Source: an uncultured Campylobacter sp. (GTDB taxonomy: Bacteria > Campylobacterota > Campylobacteria > Campylobacterales > Campylobacteraceae). From it: DNA of 15,884 nucleotides. Positions 6,554-13,707 of this stretch are shown here, in pieces (the first letter of the stretch is position 1; each line of letters begins with the position of its first letter). The notes below the pieces were generated by a model that searched no databases, was not told where the DNA came from, and worked only from the letters and a program-made list of their open reading frames with translations. The position numbers were made by a program, and so were the translations under genes. The stretch lies in contig NZ_CALKZP010000032.1 of assembly GCF_938002845.1 (NCBI RefSeq), positions 1 through 15,884 on the forward strand, in the 5' to 3' direction.

Positions 6554-7255
6554 ATGAAAATCGCGGAGCTAAAAGCGCTGCTGAAGCAAAAGCTCAAAGG
6601 CGACAATAAAGACTTCGCAAATGAGCTTAGCGCGGAGCTTTTAAAGGAGGCTTTATTAAACGTCCTGCTCCGCACCAAACCTCGCACGCATATTGTTTAT
6701 GAAAAAAGCTTGTCCCATCTACTCAAATACTACCGCAGAATTTCGCAGGATTATTGGCTACGTTATCCCGTAGTAGATATGAGCGATGAAGCAAATATCG
6801 ATATGGAGGAGGAGCTTTGCCTTGCCGTCGTATACTTTCTATGCTCGGAGCTAAGCAACGCAAAAAAGGATGCTTTCAAAAGCAAAGCGGAGGAGATCAT
6901 CGCGATATATGACAGCAATGTAGTCTTTCGTAAAACATACCGCTTCTTAAACGCGTATTTTTACGTAGCGCAAGGAAAACCTAACCCTTTGCCGGGAGGT
7001 GGACTTGCCCCGATATTAAAGACGATATTGCTAGCCGTAGGCGACGAAAAAGAGATCACTATCGACAACGCAGGCGGCGGCACTATTTTGGCGCAAAGCT
7101 CTAGCGCTGCCGTAGGTGTAAGAGTAGATGGAAACAAGGTAATAATAAAAGCCTTAGACGTAGTAACGGACGCCATAGTAACCATAAGCTGCGGAAGTGA
7201 ACGAACGGAAATTAAAGTTACCGCCGAGATCAGCGATGGCGGAATAATCCCATAG
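6554..7255 (+). CDS. Probable head-tail connector (neck) protein with C-terminal Ig-like domain
   Basis: This 233-residue protein has two parts. Residues 1-137 are almost all helical; the segment VDMSDEANIDMEEELCLAVV (74-93) followed by YFLCSELSNAKKDAF resembles head-completion/adaptor proteins that dock under the portal (D-x2-D/E followed by an amphipathic helix and a Y-ending helix). A Pro/Gly hinge (142-150) leads to a beta-sandwich at about 155-226 with the bacterial Ig-like (Big) pattern: AVGDEKEITI, then ...VRVDGNKVIIKAL..., then AIVTISCG and EIKVTAEI. Ig-like tails on virion proteins are commonly used to decorate the particle or bind cell-surface sugars. The ATG follows directly after the TAG of the capsid gene without a gap. 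Its position just after the capsid gene fits a connector. Unusual for a connector is the Ig-like extension. Confidence 0.62.
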   Translation: MKIAELKALLKQKLKGDNKDFANELSAELLKEALLNVLLRTKPRTHIVYEKSLSHLLKYYRRISQDYWLRYPVVDMSDEANIDMEEELCLAVVYFLCSELSNAKKDAFKSKAEEIIAIYDSNVVFRKTYRFLNAYFYVAQGKPNPLPGGGLAPILKTILLAVGDEKEITIDNAGGGTILAQSSSAAVGVRVDGNKVIIKALDVVTDAIVTISCGSERTEIKVTAEISDGGIIP

Positions 7256-7264
7256 GAGAGAGTA

Positions 7265-7441
7265 ATGCTAAAAGAGACTTACAAAAATAGTTCAAGCGTA
7301 AAATTTGAATTTGAGTGCGAACAATGCGGCGCAAGCGGCGTAAGGTGGAAAGAGCCAAATAAAGAGGCTCTTTGCCCTAGTTGTGGCGCAAAATTAGAGG
7401 AAGCCAAAAAGGCTAGCGATAAAAAGACGAAGGATAAATAA
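7265..7441 (+). CDS. Small zinc-ribbon protein (58 aa) in the head module
   Basis: A compact gene easily missed because of its size: 58 codons plus stop, with AGGAGAG 4 bases before the ATG, and a TAA that shares one base with the next ATG at 7441. Cysteines C18-x2-C21 and C37-x2-C40 (ECEQCG and LCPSCG) form a four-cysteine zinc ribbon; the C-terminal 15 residues are mostly Lys, Asp and Glu. The arrangement is like that of Com-type phage translational regulators and other short zinc-finger proteins in phage head/tail operons, which bind nucleic acid or stabilise small folds. The known Com acts on the Mu mom transcript, but there is no mom-like gene here, so the symbol is not used. It could also be a structural or assembly factor. 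Confidence 0.75.
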   Translation: MLKETYKNSSSVKFEFECEQCGASGVRWKEPNKEALCPSCGAKLEEAKKASDKKTKDK

Positions 7442-7815
7442 TGGCACTGCTTAAAAAGATTGAATATGTTATCAAAGATAGTAGCACAGCTCAAATCTCG
7501 ACCCAAATCGCAAGCGTTACGGCGCAGCTAAACAATACCCAAAACCTAAGCGCCAATAAAGATGGTGGTGAGTTTAAGACCTATTATTTCGGAGCGCTTT
7601 TCGATCCTCGCGCGAAGAAAAACTACATCATCTTTTCGGACGCTACAAAGAGTAAGTTCGATATGAAGCAGAGCAGCTACGAGCTTGCAAACGGCGGCGG
7701 AGGTGGCGCAGATATGAGTAATTATCTAACCAAAGCCGAAGTCGAAGCCAACTACGTAAGCAAAGCTAGCTTGGATGCGGATTATGCCGATGTGGCGTTT
7801 TTAACCTCATTATGA
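7441..7815 (+). CDS. Short virion fibre-type protein with poly-Gly hinge (124 aa)
   Basis: The N-terminal ~80 residues form a mixed domain without recognisable family. A GGGGG hinge (85-89) then leads to a C-terminal tail with two near-identical ten-residue units, NYLTKAEVEA (94-103) and NYVSKASLDA (104-113), followed by a decayed DYADVAF unit. Tyr-Leu-Thr-Lys-type decad repeats of this kind are usual in trimeric phage fibre stalks, so this is probably a fibre or fibre-attachment protein of the virion. It overlaps the zinc-ribbon gene by one base and the following gene by four (ATGA), so its translation is coupled to both. The function is inferred from hinge and repeat architecture; no domain hit can be claimed. 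Confidence 0.65.
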   Translation: MALLKKIEYVIKDSSTAQISTQIASVTAQLNNTQNLSANKDGGEFKTYYFGALFDPRAKKNYIIFSDATKSKFDMKQSSYELANGGGGGADMSNYLTKAEVEANYVSKASLDADYADVAFLTSL

Positions 7816-8414
7816 TAGGAGTTAAAAAGCGCTTTTTGCGTATGCCGGACGGAGGAGGAGGTGGAGGAGATATCATAGCGCCCCCTCCCTCTTTTTCTAC
7901 GCAGGACGCGAAATTAAAAAGGCTCGATCTTACTATGCAGCGCGCCTCTCATCCTAAAAGAGGCAATCTTATAGAAGATAGGGTGCTTCCGTGGCTGGAG
8001 CTAATGCAAGCAGACCCGGCAAATACCGCAGGGGGCAAATACCGCTATTTATATTATGTCCAAATCCTAGTGTTAGAGAGTGCAAAGCTATATTTTGCTT
8101 TTTCTAGCGCTACTATGCAGGCTTTGCAAACGAGCTCTCAGATCATAGAGATTAAAAGCGGAGCGGATGAGGGCTCTTTAGAGGGGCTGGTAAAGAATTA
8201 TTTAAATAGCAAAGAGGGGGCGGATGCAATTATCGCTGCGTTAAATAGCGGCTCGTTAAACGAAACCGCTCTATCTGCAATAGCTACGGCAGTGATGAAA
8301 TATATGGGCGCAAACGGCGTTTCAATGACCTATGCTCCACAAATCAAACTGGATAAAAACGGGCTAAACGGACTTGATAATACCGAAGTCGCCGCAATCG
8401 CTAAGGATGAGTGA
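7812..8414 (+). CDS. Virion protein with N-terminal poly-Gly segment (200 aa)
   Basis: I do not recognise a family. A basic N-terminus (MIGVKKRFLR) is followed by six glycines (14-19) and a proline-rich stretch (APPPS). The rest has a mixed central region and an alanine-rich helical part with the sequence LSAIATAVMKYMGANG. The N-terminal glycine run, like those of its neighbours, suggests flexible attachment to the particle. The ATG lies inside the upstream stop (ATGA overlap), and no good Shine-Dalgarno precedes it, so it depends on coupling to the 124-residue gene. It may be a second component of the same fibre. The end overlaps the next gene start. No conserved catalytic residues are apparent. 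Confidence 0.6.
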   Translation: MIGVKKRFLRMPDGGGGGGDIIAPPPSFSTQDAKLKRLDLTMQRASHPKRGNLIEDRVLPWLELMQADPANTAGGKYRYLYYVQILVLESAKLYFAFSSATMQALQTSSQIIEIKSGADEGSLEGLVKNYLNSKEGADAIIAALNSGSLNETALSAIATAVMKYMGANGVSMTYAPQIKLDKNGLNGLDNTEVAAIAKDE

Positions 8415-8875
8415 TGATATATAGAAAAGACAAGGGTGCGCCTCTAACCTCTTATGAGGTGGATTCAAATTTTAAAGAACTCGTAACGTTAATCCAAAGT
8501 GGGCTTAGCCCCGATACCGAAAACTTCGCTACAAAAGAGGAGCTAAAATCTCTAAAGCAAAAGGTGGATGCCGCGCTAGGCAATCTTTCTCTTTTTGAGA
8601 GATTAAAGAAGTTTGAGCTAAGCCCTGCAAGCGGTATAAGCGCGCAAGACGCCAGCTTATGGGTGGATATGTTTAGCGGGCTTGGGCTCATATCGTGTAA
8701 GATAAGCTCAGCGGTGCAAAAAGGAAGCGTAATTTTAAGCCTGCCTAACGACGCCCCGCTTCCAAAAAGTGTGATTTACGGCGCGAATGCGACGCTAAAA
8801 GACCGCTCTATTACTTGCGAGATTAGCGGAGATGAGCTAAGGCTCAACCTTATAGGATTTTTTGACATAGTATGA
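8414..8875 (+). CDS. Tail-fibre-related virion protein with an LTSYEVDSNF motif (153 aa)
   Basis: The N-terminus reads MIYRKDKGAPLTSYEVDSNF. The pattern PLT-x2-EVD-x-NF-x2-L is a recurrent N-terminal motif of phage tail fibre and tail-associated proteins. A helical segment with two short heptad stretches (about 44-68) follows, and the C-terminal ~80 residues are beta-rich. I prefer the ATG at 8414, which overlaps the upstream TGA by one base and sits 6 bases after AAGGA; the GTG at 8411 would add one residue and leaves only 3 bases of spacing. It ends in an ATGA overlap with the 612-residue gene. The assignment to virion tail/fibre is from the motif and gene position, without support from a structure comparison. 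Confidence 0.65.
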   Translation: MIYRKDKGAPLTSYEVDSNFKELVTLIQSGLSPDTENFATKEELKSLKQKVDAALGNLSLFERLKKFELSPASGISAQDASLWVDMFSGLGLISCKISSAVQKGSVILSLPNDAPLPKSVIYGANATLKDRSITCEISGDELRLNLIGFFDIV

Positions 8876-10710
8876 GCGATAATTTATTACTAAACTTTGA
8901 GCCTTACTGCAGCGAAGCAAATGCTAAAAGAGAGCTAAACCTAGGCGGCGCGGTGCATATCACAGATACGCGACTATACGTAAATAAGATGCCTAACGGA
9001 CAGCAATTCTATGAGGGTAACCACGCTTACTGCGAGGCGGATTATTCTAAGTGGTATGATGCGGGAGGCAACAACGTCATAGCTCGCTTCCACTACGACG
9101 AGAATAAGTTTATCTCTTTAGCCCCTACCGAATACAAAGGCTGCGTGGGCGAATATAGCCTTTATGCGTTAGATCATCCAAGAACTCGCGATACCTATGC
9201 GCTAAATGCCGCACAAAACGAGTTAGGCTTTCGTAGCGCGGAGGGGCTAGTTATCCAAAGCGCCTTTCTTTACCGCGTTAAAAACGGCGATGATGATTTT
9301 CGCACGCTAAAAAATATCTTAGAATATTCAGAGGGAAAAATCAATATCGCTAAATTTAAAGGTGCTAGCATAGCCGCGTTTAATCCGATCAAAAATTACG
9401 CTCGCGCAGGCAGAGATGAGATAGGCAATGATATAGGCGGAGGCGGAAACTTTTTCGTAAATTTTGAGAGCACAAAGGATCTGCTCTTAAGGCTTAATGA
9501 ATTCGCCCCCATTAAAGGTGTGCGCGACAACCAAAGCAGCTGGAGTTATTATCTGCAAGGAGTGCCTCTAGGGCGCTTCATAAATAGCTTTGGCGATATA
9601 ATCCCTAGCCTTGAAGACGAAGTTAAAGATTATGGCGGCATAAAAGAGTGGAGCAGCGAAAAGGGCATTGGTGAATATCATATGCCACAAAACGCCAAAG
9701 AGGGGATGAGGGCTTATGAGTTTTGGTGGAGCTTGGATTTTTCTAGCAAAAAATACTGCCTAGCTGAAAAGCTGTCTTTGTTTATCGCGCGCTTTTTTGG
9801 TTGCTACGAACAAACCAAAAAAGAGATGGACGAGTTAAAGAAAGAAAACTTAATTATGCCTAAAGAAAAAGAGCCGTGGGGCGGCGAAGATCCAGGCAAA
9901 AAAGATACACATAAAAAACAATATGAAAAAATTAATCCTGCTGACGTTGCAAGCTCCACTAAAAGCGGAGGCAAAAGCAGCGGAGCGTTTAGAACGGATG
10001 GATGGCGAGCCTTAAATAAGGCGGATAAAAAAGGCATTTATGATAATTACATAAAGCCGGAATATTCCAAGCAAGGAAATAACCACTTTGTAAAATTTAA
10101 GCTAAAGCCCGCAGCCGATAATCTAGCCGCAGATGAAAAGGCTTTTTTGCAAAGATGGGCTGATGAGAGAGGACGCGGTAAAGCAAGCGAGTTTAGCGAG
10201 GCTGAAACCTATGAGGCGTTTAGTGGCGAGAAGCTTGCGACCGCTCCTGCATTAAATTATATGAAGATAAAAAATATCCTAGGTGCTAGTTGCGAGGGGG
10301 CAAGGCAGATCACGCTAAAGCTTGCCTCAGCTCCAAAATATTTTGCTTATGGCAGCGTTTATGGAAGTGATATGGCAAAATACTTAGGCAGAATCTTAAA
10401 TGATAACGGCATCCCCGCTAAAATAGGCGAGAATGAAATAAGCTTTTACTATGGTGGAAAGATAAATATCAACGGCACAACCCTAAAGCCGGTAGAGCAG
10501 GATTGTGAATATATGATCTGGTGGGAAGAAGAGGAGTTAAAAAAGCTTTTAGCTATGGGGAATTATTCGCGCTATGCGATCGGAGCCGATACCTCTAGCG
10601 CAGGAGCTGATAGCTACTACGACGCGGCTCACCCTATGAAGCTTGCTATTATCGGCGCAAGCGTAAAAACAAAAAATTATCCTAGCAAAGAGGAGGGGGC
10701 GCAATGGTAA
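8872..10710 (+). CDS. Large two-domain phage protein of unknown function (612 aa)
   Basis: This is the largest gene of the module and I do not recognise it. Residues 1-330 are rich in aromatic and mixed alpha/beta sequence and include a GGGGNF stretch (189-194). A low-complexity linker of Lys, Glu, Gly and Ser (about 328-372) then separates a C-terminal domain (375-612), which carries an acidic IWWEEEELKKLL segment (549-560). There is no signal peptide, membrane segment or visible catalytic motif. It is translationally coupled at both ends: ATGA overlap upstream, 7-base overlap downstream with the next start. Its size and place between fibre-like proteins suggest a virion component, perhaps the central adsorption or DNA-delivery protein. 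A tape-measure role is not supported, because it is not predominantly helical. Confidence 0.65.
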   Translation: MSDNLLLNFEPYCSEANAKRELNLGGAVHITDTRLYVNKMPNGQQFYEGNHAYCEADYSKWYDAGGNNVIARFHYDENKFISLAPTEYKGCVGEYSLYALDHPRTRDTYALNAAQNELGFRSAEGLVIQSAFLYRVKNGDDDFRTLKNILEYSEGKINIAKFKGASIAAFNPIKNYARAGRDEIGNDIGGGGNFFVNFESTKDLLLRLNEFAPIKGVRDNQSSWSYYLQGVPLGRFINSFGDIIPSLEDEVKDYGGIKEWSSEKGIGEYHMPQNAKEGMRAYEFWWSLDFSSKKYCLAEKLSLFIARFFGCYEQTKKEMDELKKENLIMPKEKEPWGGEDPGKKDTHKKQYEKINPADVASSTKSGGKSSGAFRTDGWRALNKADKKGIYDNYIKPEYSKQGNNHFVKFKLKPAADNLAADEKAFLQRWADERGRGKASEFSEAETYEAFSGEKLATAPALNYMKIKNILGASCEGARQITLKLASAPKYFAYGSVYGSDMAKYLGRILNDNGIPAKIGENEISFYYGGKININGTTLKPVEQDCEYMIWWEEEELKKLLAMGNYSRYAIGADTSSAGADSYYDAAHPMKLAIIGASVKTKNYPSKEEGAQW

Positions 10711-11723
10711 GAAATAGCCTGCTTGCACAGATAACCACGACCGATAAGAGCTTGGAGGCTAGCGACGTATATACCTACGCCTTTCGTGGGGTGGACGCTT
10801 TGTTATTTTTAAAAGATGGCAAGCTAGGCGCTATGGTAAAAGGGGGAGAGGTAAAAGAGGATATATTTTCGCTAGATCTTGGAAATAAAGTTTTTGCCGA
10901 TGAAAAGTTTATTCAAATTTTAGATCTGCAGCCAAGCGAGTTAGACGAGCCCGATACCTATTTTCTAAGTCTAAGAAGCAATCTAAACTCTACTGCTAAC
11001 TTTAAGTTTAGCGCTACGCCTCTTTTAAATGAAAATTATCCGCTTAGTTTCGCCCTAATAGAAGCCAAGCTAACGGGGCGCGTCGCCAACCCTAGCTTTT
11101 CTGCTCGCACTAGATTTTGGGATAATAAAGCCTACGAGGGAAAAAGCGAAATCAGTGTAAGCGGTGATAGCTTTAGGCTCTTAGGCAAGCAAGAGGGCAA
11201 AAATAAAGAAGCTACGATTACTAGACGAGCTTTAAGCGGGCTATTTTTTAGAGAGGTTAAGAGCCTTAGGCGTCATTTTAGCAATAGCGCAAATTATGCC
11301 ATCATAGGCTGGGGCGGGGTAGGCAACGTAAAAGGTAAGCTTACCTCTAAGCAAGAAAGGCAGCAAAGCGTAGAGGATATTTATCGCGTCGTTGGATCTT
11401 TCCCCGGAGGCGCAGGGTTTGGGCTGCGTGCAAGCTACATAAGCAAAAAAGGGCTAAGCAAAAGCGCGGAGCTAACCGATAAAAGTGTAAGTGGCGACGG
11501 GGCTCATACCTTAAAATTTAGGGCTGACAATCCCGTAATAGTAAACTCGGTTTTAAATGCAGACGCAGTTTTTAATATGCTTTTTAACGAGGGCATAACC
11601 TATCTGTTTCTGCCCACTAGCGTTAGTGCAGAGGTTAAAGACGGCTTTATTAGCTTTGATGGCATAGACGATCTCATCGCTAGCGACGGGCAAAGCATAG
11701 TTTTAAGCGGAGGAATTAGATAA
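10704..11723 (+). CDS. Phage protein of unknown function, beta-rich (339 aa)
   Basis: I do not recognise this protein. It is dominated by short predicted beta strands with many Gly, Ser and Asn residues and no membrane segment, as in tail tips, fibres and baseplate-like proteins. The stretch FPGGAGFGLRASYISKKG near residues 233-250 is glycine-rich and ends in a basic patch. The final third contains strands with a repeated Asp/Gly turn (SFDGIDDLIASDG). It overlaps the 612-residue gene by 7 bases, with AGGAGG in that gene's 3' end as its ribosome binding site, and shares one base with the next ATG (TAATG). It should be a virion component made in fixed ratio with its neighbours. No enzyme signature is visible. 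Confidence 0.6.
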   Translation: MVRNSLLAQITTTDKSLEASDVYTYAFRGVDALLFLKDGKLGAMVKGGEVKEDIFSLDLGNKVFADEKFIQILDLQPSELDEPDTYFLSLRSNLNSTANFKFSATPLLNENYPLSFALIEAKLTGRVANPSFSARTRFWDNKAYEGKSEISVSGDSFRLLGKQEGKNKEATITRRALSGLFFREVKSLRRHFSNSANYAIIGWGGVGNVKGKLTSKQERQQSVEDIYRVVGSFPGGAGFGLRASYISKKGLSKSAELTDKSVSGDGAHTLKFRADNPVIVNSVLNADAVFNMLFNEGITYLFLPTSVSAEVKDGFISFDGIDDLIASDGQSIVLSGGIR

Positions 11724-12685
11724 TGGCGCAATTTAAAGAGGAGCTATATCGCAGAGTAATATATGTTTCAAGCGATGAGATAACCAATGAGGGATATTCG
11801 ATATTTGAAAATATCAGGGCAAAATTTGATGTGTATTTAGATAATGCGACCAGCCTAAGCGATGATGAAAAGATGAAATATCGCGCCGATTTTTTAAGTG
11901 GCTTTGCTACTCAGTGCGTCAATCAAATTTTACAAAACGCCGCGCAGATCGCTTTAGAAATCGATCTAAAAGACGCTCAAGCTAGAAGCGAAATCGCAGA
12001 AGCTCAAACCAAAGAGGCTATGAGCCCTTATCAGATTGAAAAGATTAAGGCTGAAACTGAAATCGCAATAATCGAGCGCGACAATAAAGACGCGCAGCTT
12101 AAAGAGCAGATTAAAAATATCGCCTCTGATACGGCTAAGAATGCGGCTCAAACGCATAATTTAGGCATAGAAGGCGAGATTTTAGGCATAGAGCGCGACT
12201 ATAAGGCGCGTATGATAGAAGCGGAGCTAAAATATAAGCAAGCCCAAGCAGACCTTGCCGCAGCCGAACTTGAGATTAAAAAAATCGAGCTTGAGATTAG
12301 GAGGCTGGAACTTCCGATTAAGCAGCTGGAGCTAGAGCTAAAGCGCGTGCAGATGCAGATCGCTCAGGCCGAGCTAGATATCAAAAAGCAAGAGCTAGAG
12401 ATTTCTAAAAACGAACTGGAGCTAAAAAAGCAGGAGTTAGAAATTCGCAGAGAAAGCCTAGCCCTTGATCGCAAGCGATACGTGCTGGAGCGAGATAGAA
12501 CCAAAGCCCAAGTAGAACAAGCAGGCGCTCAAGTGCAGGTGTTAAAAGAGGAGGCATATTTGCGAAATCAACAAGCAGGGGCGGTCGCAAGCTCACTAGC
12601 TACGCAGGTGCAGATTAAAAAGATCGAAGCGCAAAAAGATATAGATGTTACTGCGATGCAGGTAACGGGCTCAATAATCAGATAG
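11723..12685 (+). CDS. Phage coiled-coil protein with eleven consecutive heptads (320 aa)
   Basis: Residues 1-75 form a mixed domain with one short helix-rich part. From about residue 80 to 290 the protein is almost entirely helical. At 181-257 there are eleven unbroken seven-residue units, for example AELEIKK, IELEIRR, LELELKR, AELDIKK, QELEISK and NELELKK, with Leu/Val/Met and Ile/Leu at the core a/d positions and Glu/Lys outside. This should form a rod of around 11-12 nm (77 residues at 0.15 nm each). The only breaks are a proline in LELPIKQ (195-201) and the degenerate last units. There is no signal or membrane segment. It could be a tail needle, an internal ejection protein, a short tape-measure-like ruler or a trimeric stalk. 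The gene shares one base with its predecessor. Confidence 0.75.
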   Translation: MAQFKEELYRRVIYVSSDEITNEGYSIFENIRAKFDVYLDNATSLSDDEKMKYRADFLSGFATQCVNQILQNAAQIALEIDLKDAQARSEIAEAQTKEAMSPYQIEKIKAETEIAIIERDNKDAQLKEQIKNIASDTAKNAAQTHNLGIEGEILGIERDYKARMIEAELKYKQAQADLAAAELEIKKIELEIRRLELPIKQLELELKRVQMQIAQAELDIKKQELEISKNELELKKQELEIRRESLALDRKRYVLERDRTKAQVEQAGAQVQVLKEEAYLRNQQAGAVASSLATQVQIKKIEAQKDIDVTAMQVTGSIIR

Positions 12686-12693
12686 GAGAGGCA

Positions 12694-13707
12694 ATGACAA
12701 CTAACTACGCACTAAATTTCATTAACGAGGCGCTAAAGTTTAACGCTAAAAGCGATATCGTATCAAAGTATGCCGTAAGCGACGATCAGATAAAAAACAA
12801 TTATGAGGTCTATGACGAGCAAGGAAAGCTAAAATTTCGCCACGCATTCTCTGCCGTAACGCGCGAGATTATTTTAAGCAATCTTTACTCCTCTATGCTA
12901 GGACTTTGCATATCTCAAACCCCGATTAAGCTTTTAGTAACTAAGGGGCAAGGAAGCGATATAGTGCGAAATCTAAATGATGATTTTGACATTAGAAAGC
13001 CCGCATATCCCGTAGTGGGCGAAGAGCTAGATATTGATGAAGCTCTTGCCTTAGTAGCGGTCTATCAAACGCTATATGCCCTAGGTATAAGCTCTTTTAG
13101 CTCTAAAGAAAAGGAGCTTTTAGGAGAGTATGAAGATAGCGTGCGCCTACCTAATCCTAAGTTTACCGCAGATTTAGCCTTTAGATTTAGTCCTGATGGC
13201 ATCTCTTGGCATAGCGAATATCAAGATGACGATAAATATTTTGGTATCTACAAAAACGGGGCTTGGTCGCGCGCTATCCCGCTAATAGGAGGAGGGGGAG
13301 GAGCTAAAAGCTTTCTTGCTCTAAACGATACCCCAAGCGCTTATGAAGCGGATAAATTTCTTAAATCCGACGGCAAAAAGCTAATCTTTGCAGATATTCC
13401 AGCCGCCCCTGAGCCTGCGCCCTTAAGCATTAAAACGCTTGCGTATGCCGGTGGGCTAAGTCTAGGAGAGGATACTTTAATCTTTACCGAGATTAAAGAA
13501 AACACCGAGTTTACATTAAAATCTATCGTGGAGGGGCGCAAATACGACATTATCTTAAAGACGGGCGGACACACGCTAAGCTTTGCCTCCTCTATCACTC
13601 CTCTTTGCCGCATAAGTGATATTAGGCCGCTTGATGCTTATGTTAAGTTTAGCCTCATAAAGATGGACGGCAAAACATTCGCGCTTGATCTAAGCCTTGC
13701 TGAGTAA
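12694..13707 (+). CDS. Tail fibre/virion adhesin-like protein with poly-Gly hinge (337 aa)
   Basis: The N-terminal ~150 residues are mostly helical. Residues 160-195 (ADLAFRFSPDGISWHSEY and a downstream GAWSRAIPL) match the 'S-x-DG-x-SWH ... W-S' element often seen in phage fibre and adhesin proteins. A GGGGG hinge (199-203) is followed by SFLALNDTPSAYEADKFLKS (206-225), the L-x-DTP-x2-Y linker frequent between the stalk and head of tail fibres, and then a beta-rich C-terminus of about 100 residues that may bind the cell surface. AGGAGAG lies 3-8 bases upstream of the ATG. The stop shares one base with the next ATG. A role in host recognition is inferred from these modules; the exact receptor is unknown. 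Confidence 0.68.
   Translation: MTTNYALNFINEALKFNAKSDIVSKYAVSDDQIKNNYEVYDEQGKLKFRHAFSAVTREIILSNLYSSMLGLCISQTPIKLLVTKGQGSDIVRNLNDDFDIRKPAYPVVGEELDIDEALALVAVYQTLYALGISSFSSKEKELLGEYEDSVRLPNPKFTADLAFRFSPDGISWHSEYQDDDKYFGIYKNGAWSRAIPLIGGGGGAKSFLALNDTPSAYEADKFLKSDGKKLIFADIPAAPEPAPLSIKTLAYAGGLSLGEDTLIFTEIKENTEFTLKSIVEGRKYDIILKTGGHTLSFASSITPLCRISDIRPLDAYVKFSLIKMDGKTFALDLSLAE

Noticed and set aside
7265..7441. Naming the gene com
   Set aside because: The zinc ribbon resembles Com-type regulators, but no mom gene or target is seen and other short zinc-ribbon families fit equally well.
7279..7506. Minus-strand open frame across the zinc-ribbon gene
   Set aside because: It is opposite a plus-strand gene with ribosome binding site, four ordered cysteines and exact junctions with its neighbours.
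8411..8413. GTG as start of the LTSYEVDSNF-motif protein
   Set aside because: The ATG at 8414 has better spacing from AAGGA and a usual one-base overlap with the upstream stop.
8872..10710. Tape-measure protein
   Set aside because: It is not mainly helical, has no long membrane segments and no repeat of tape-measure type.
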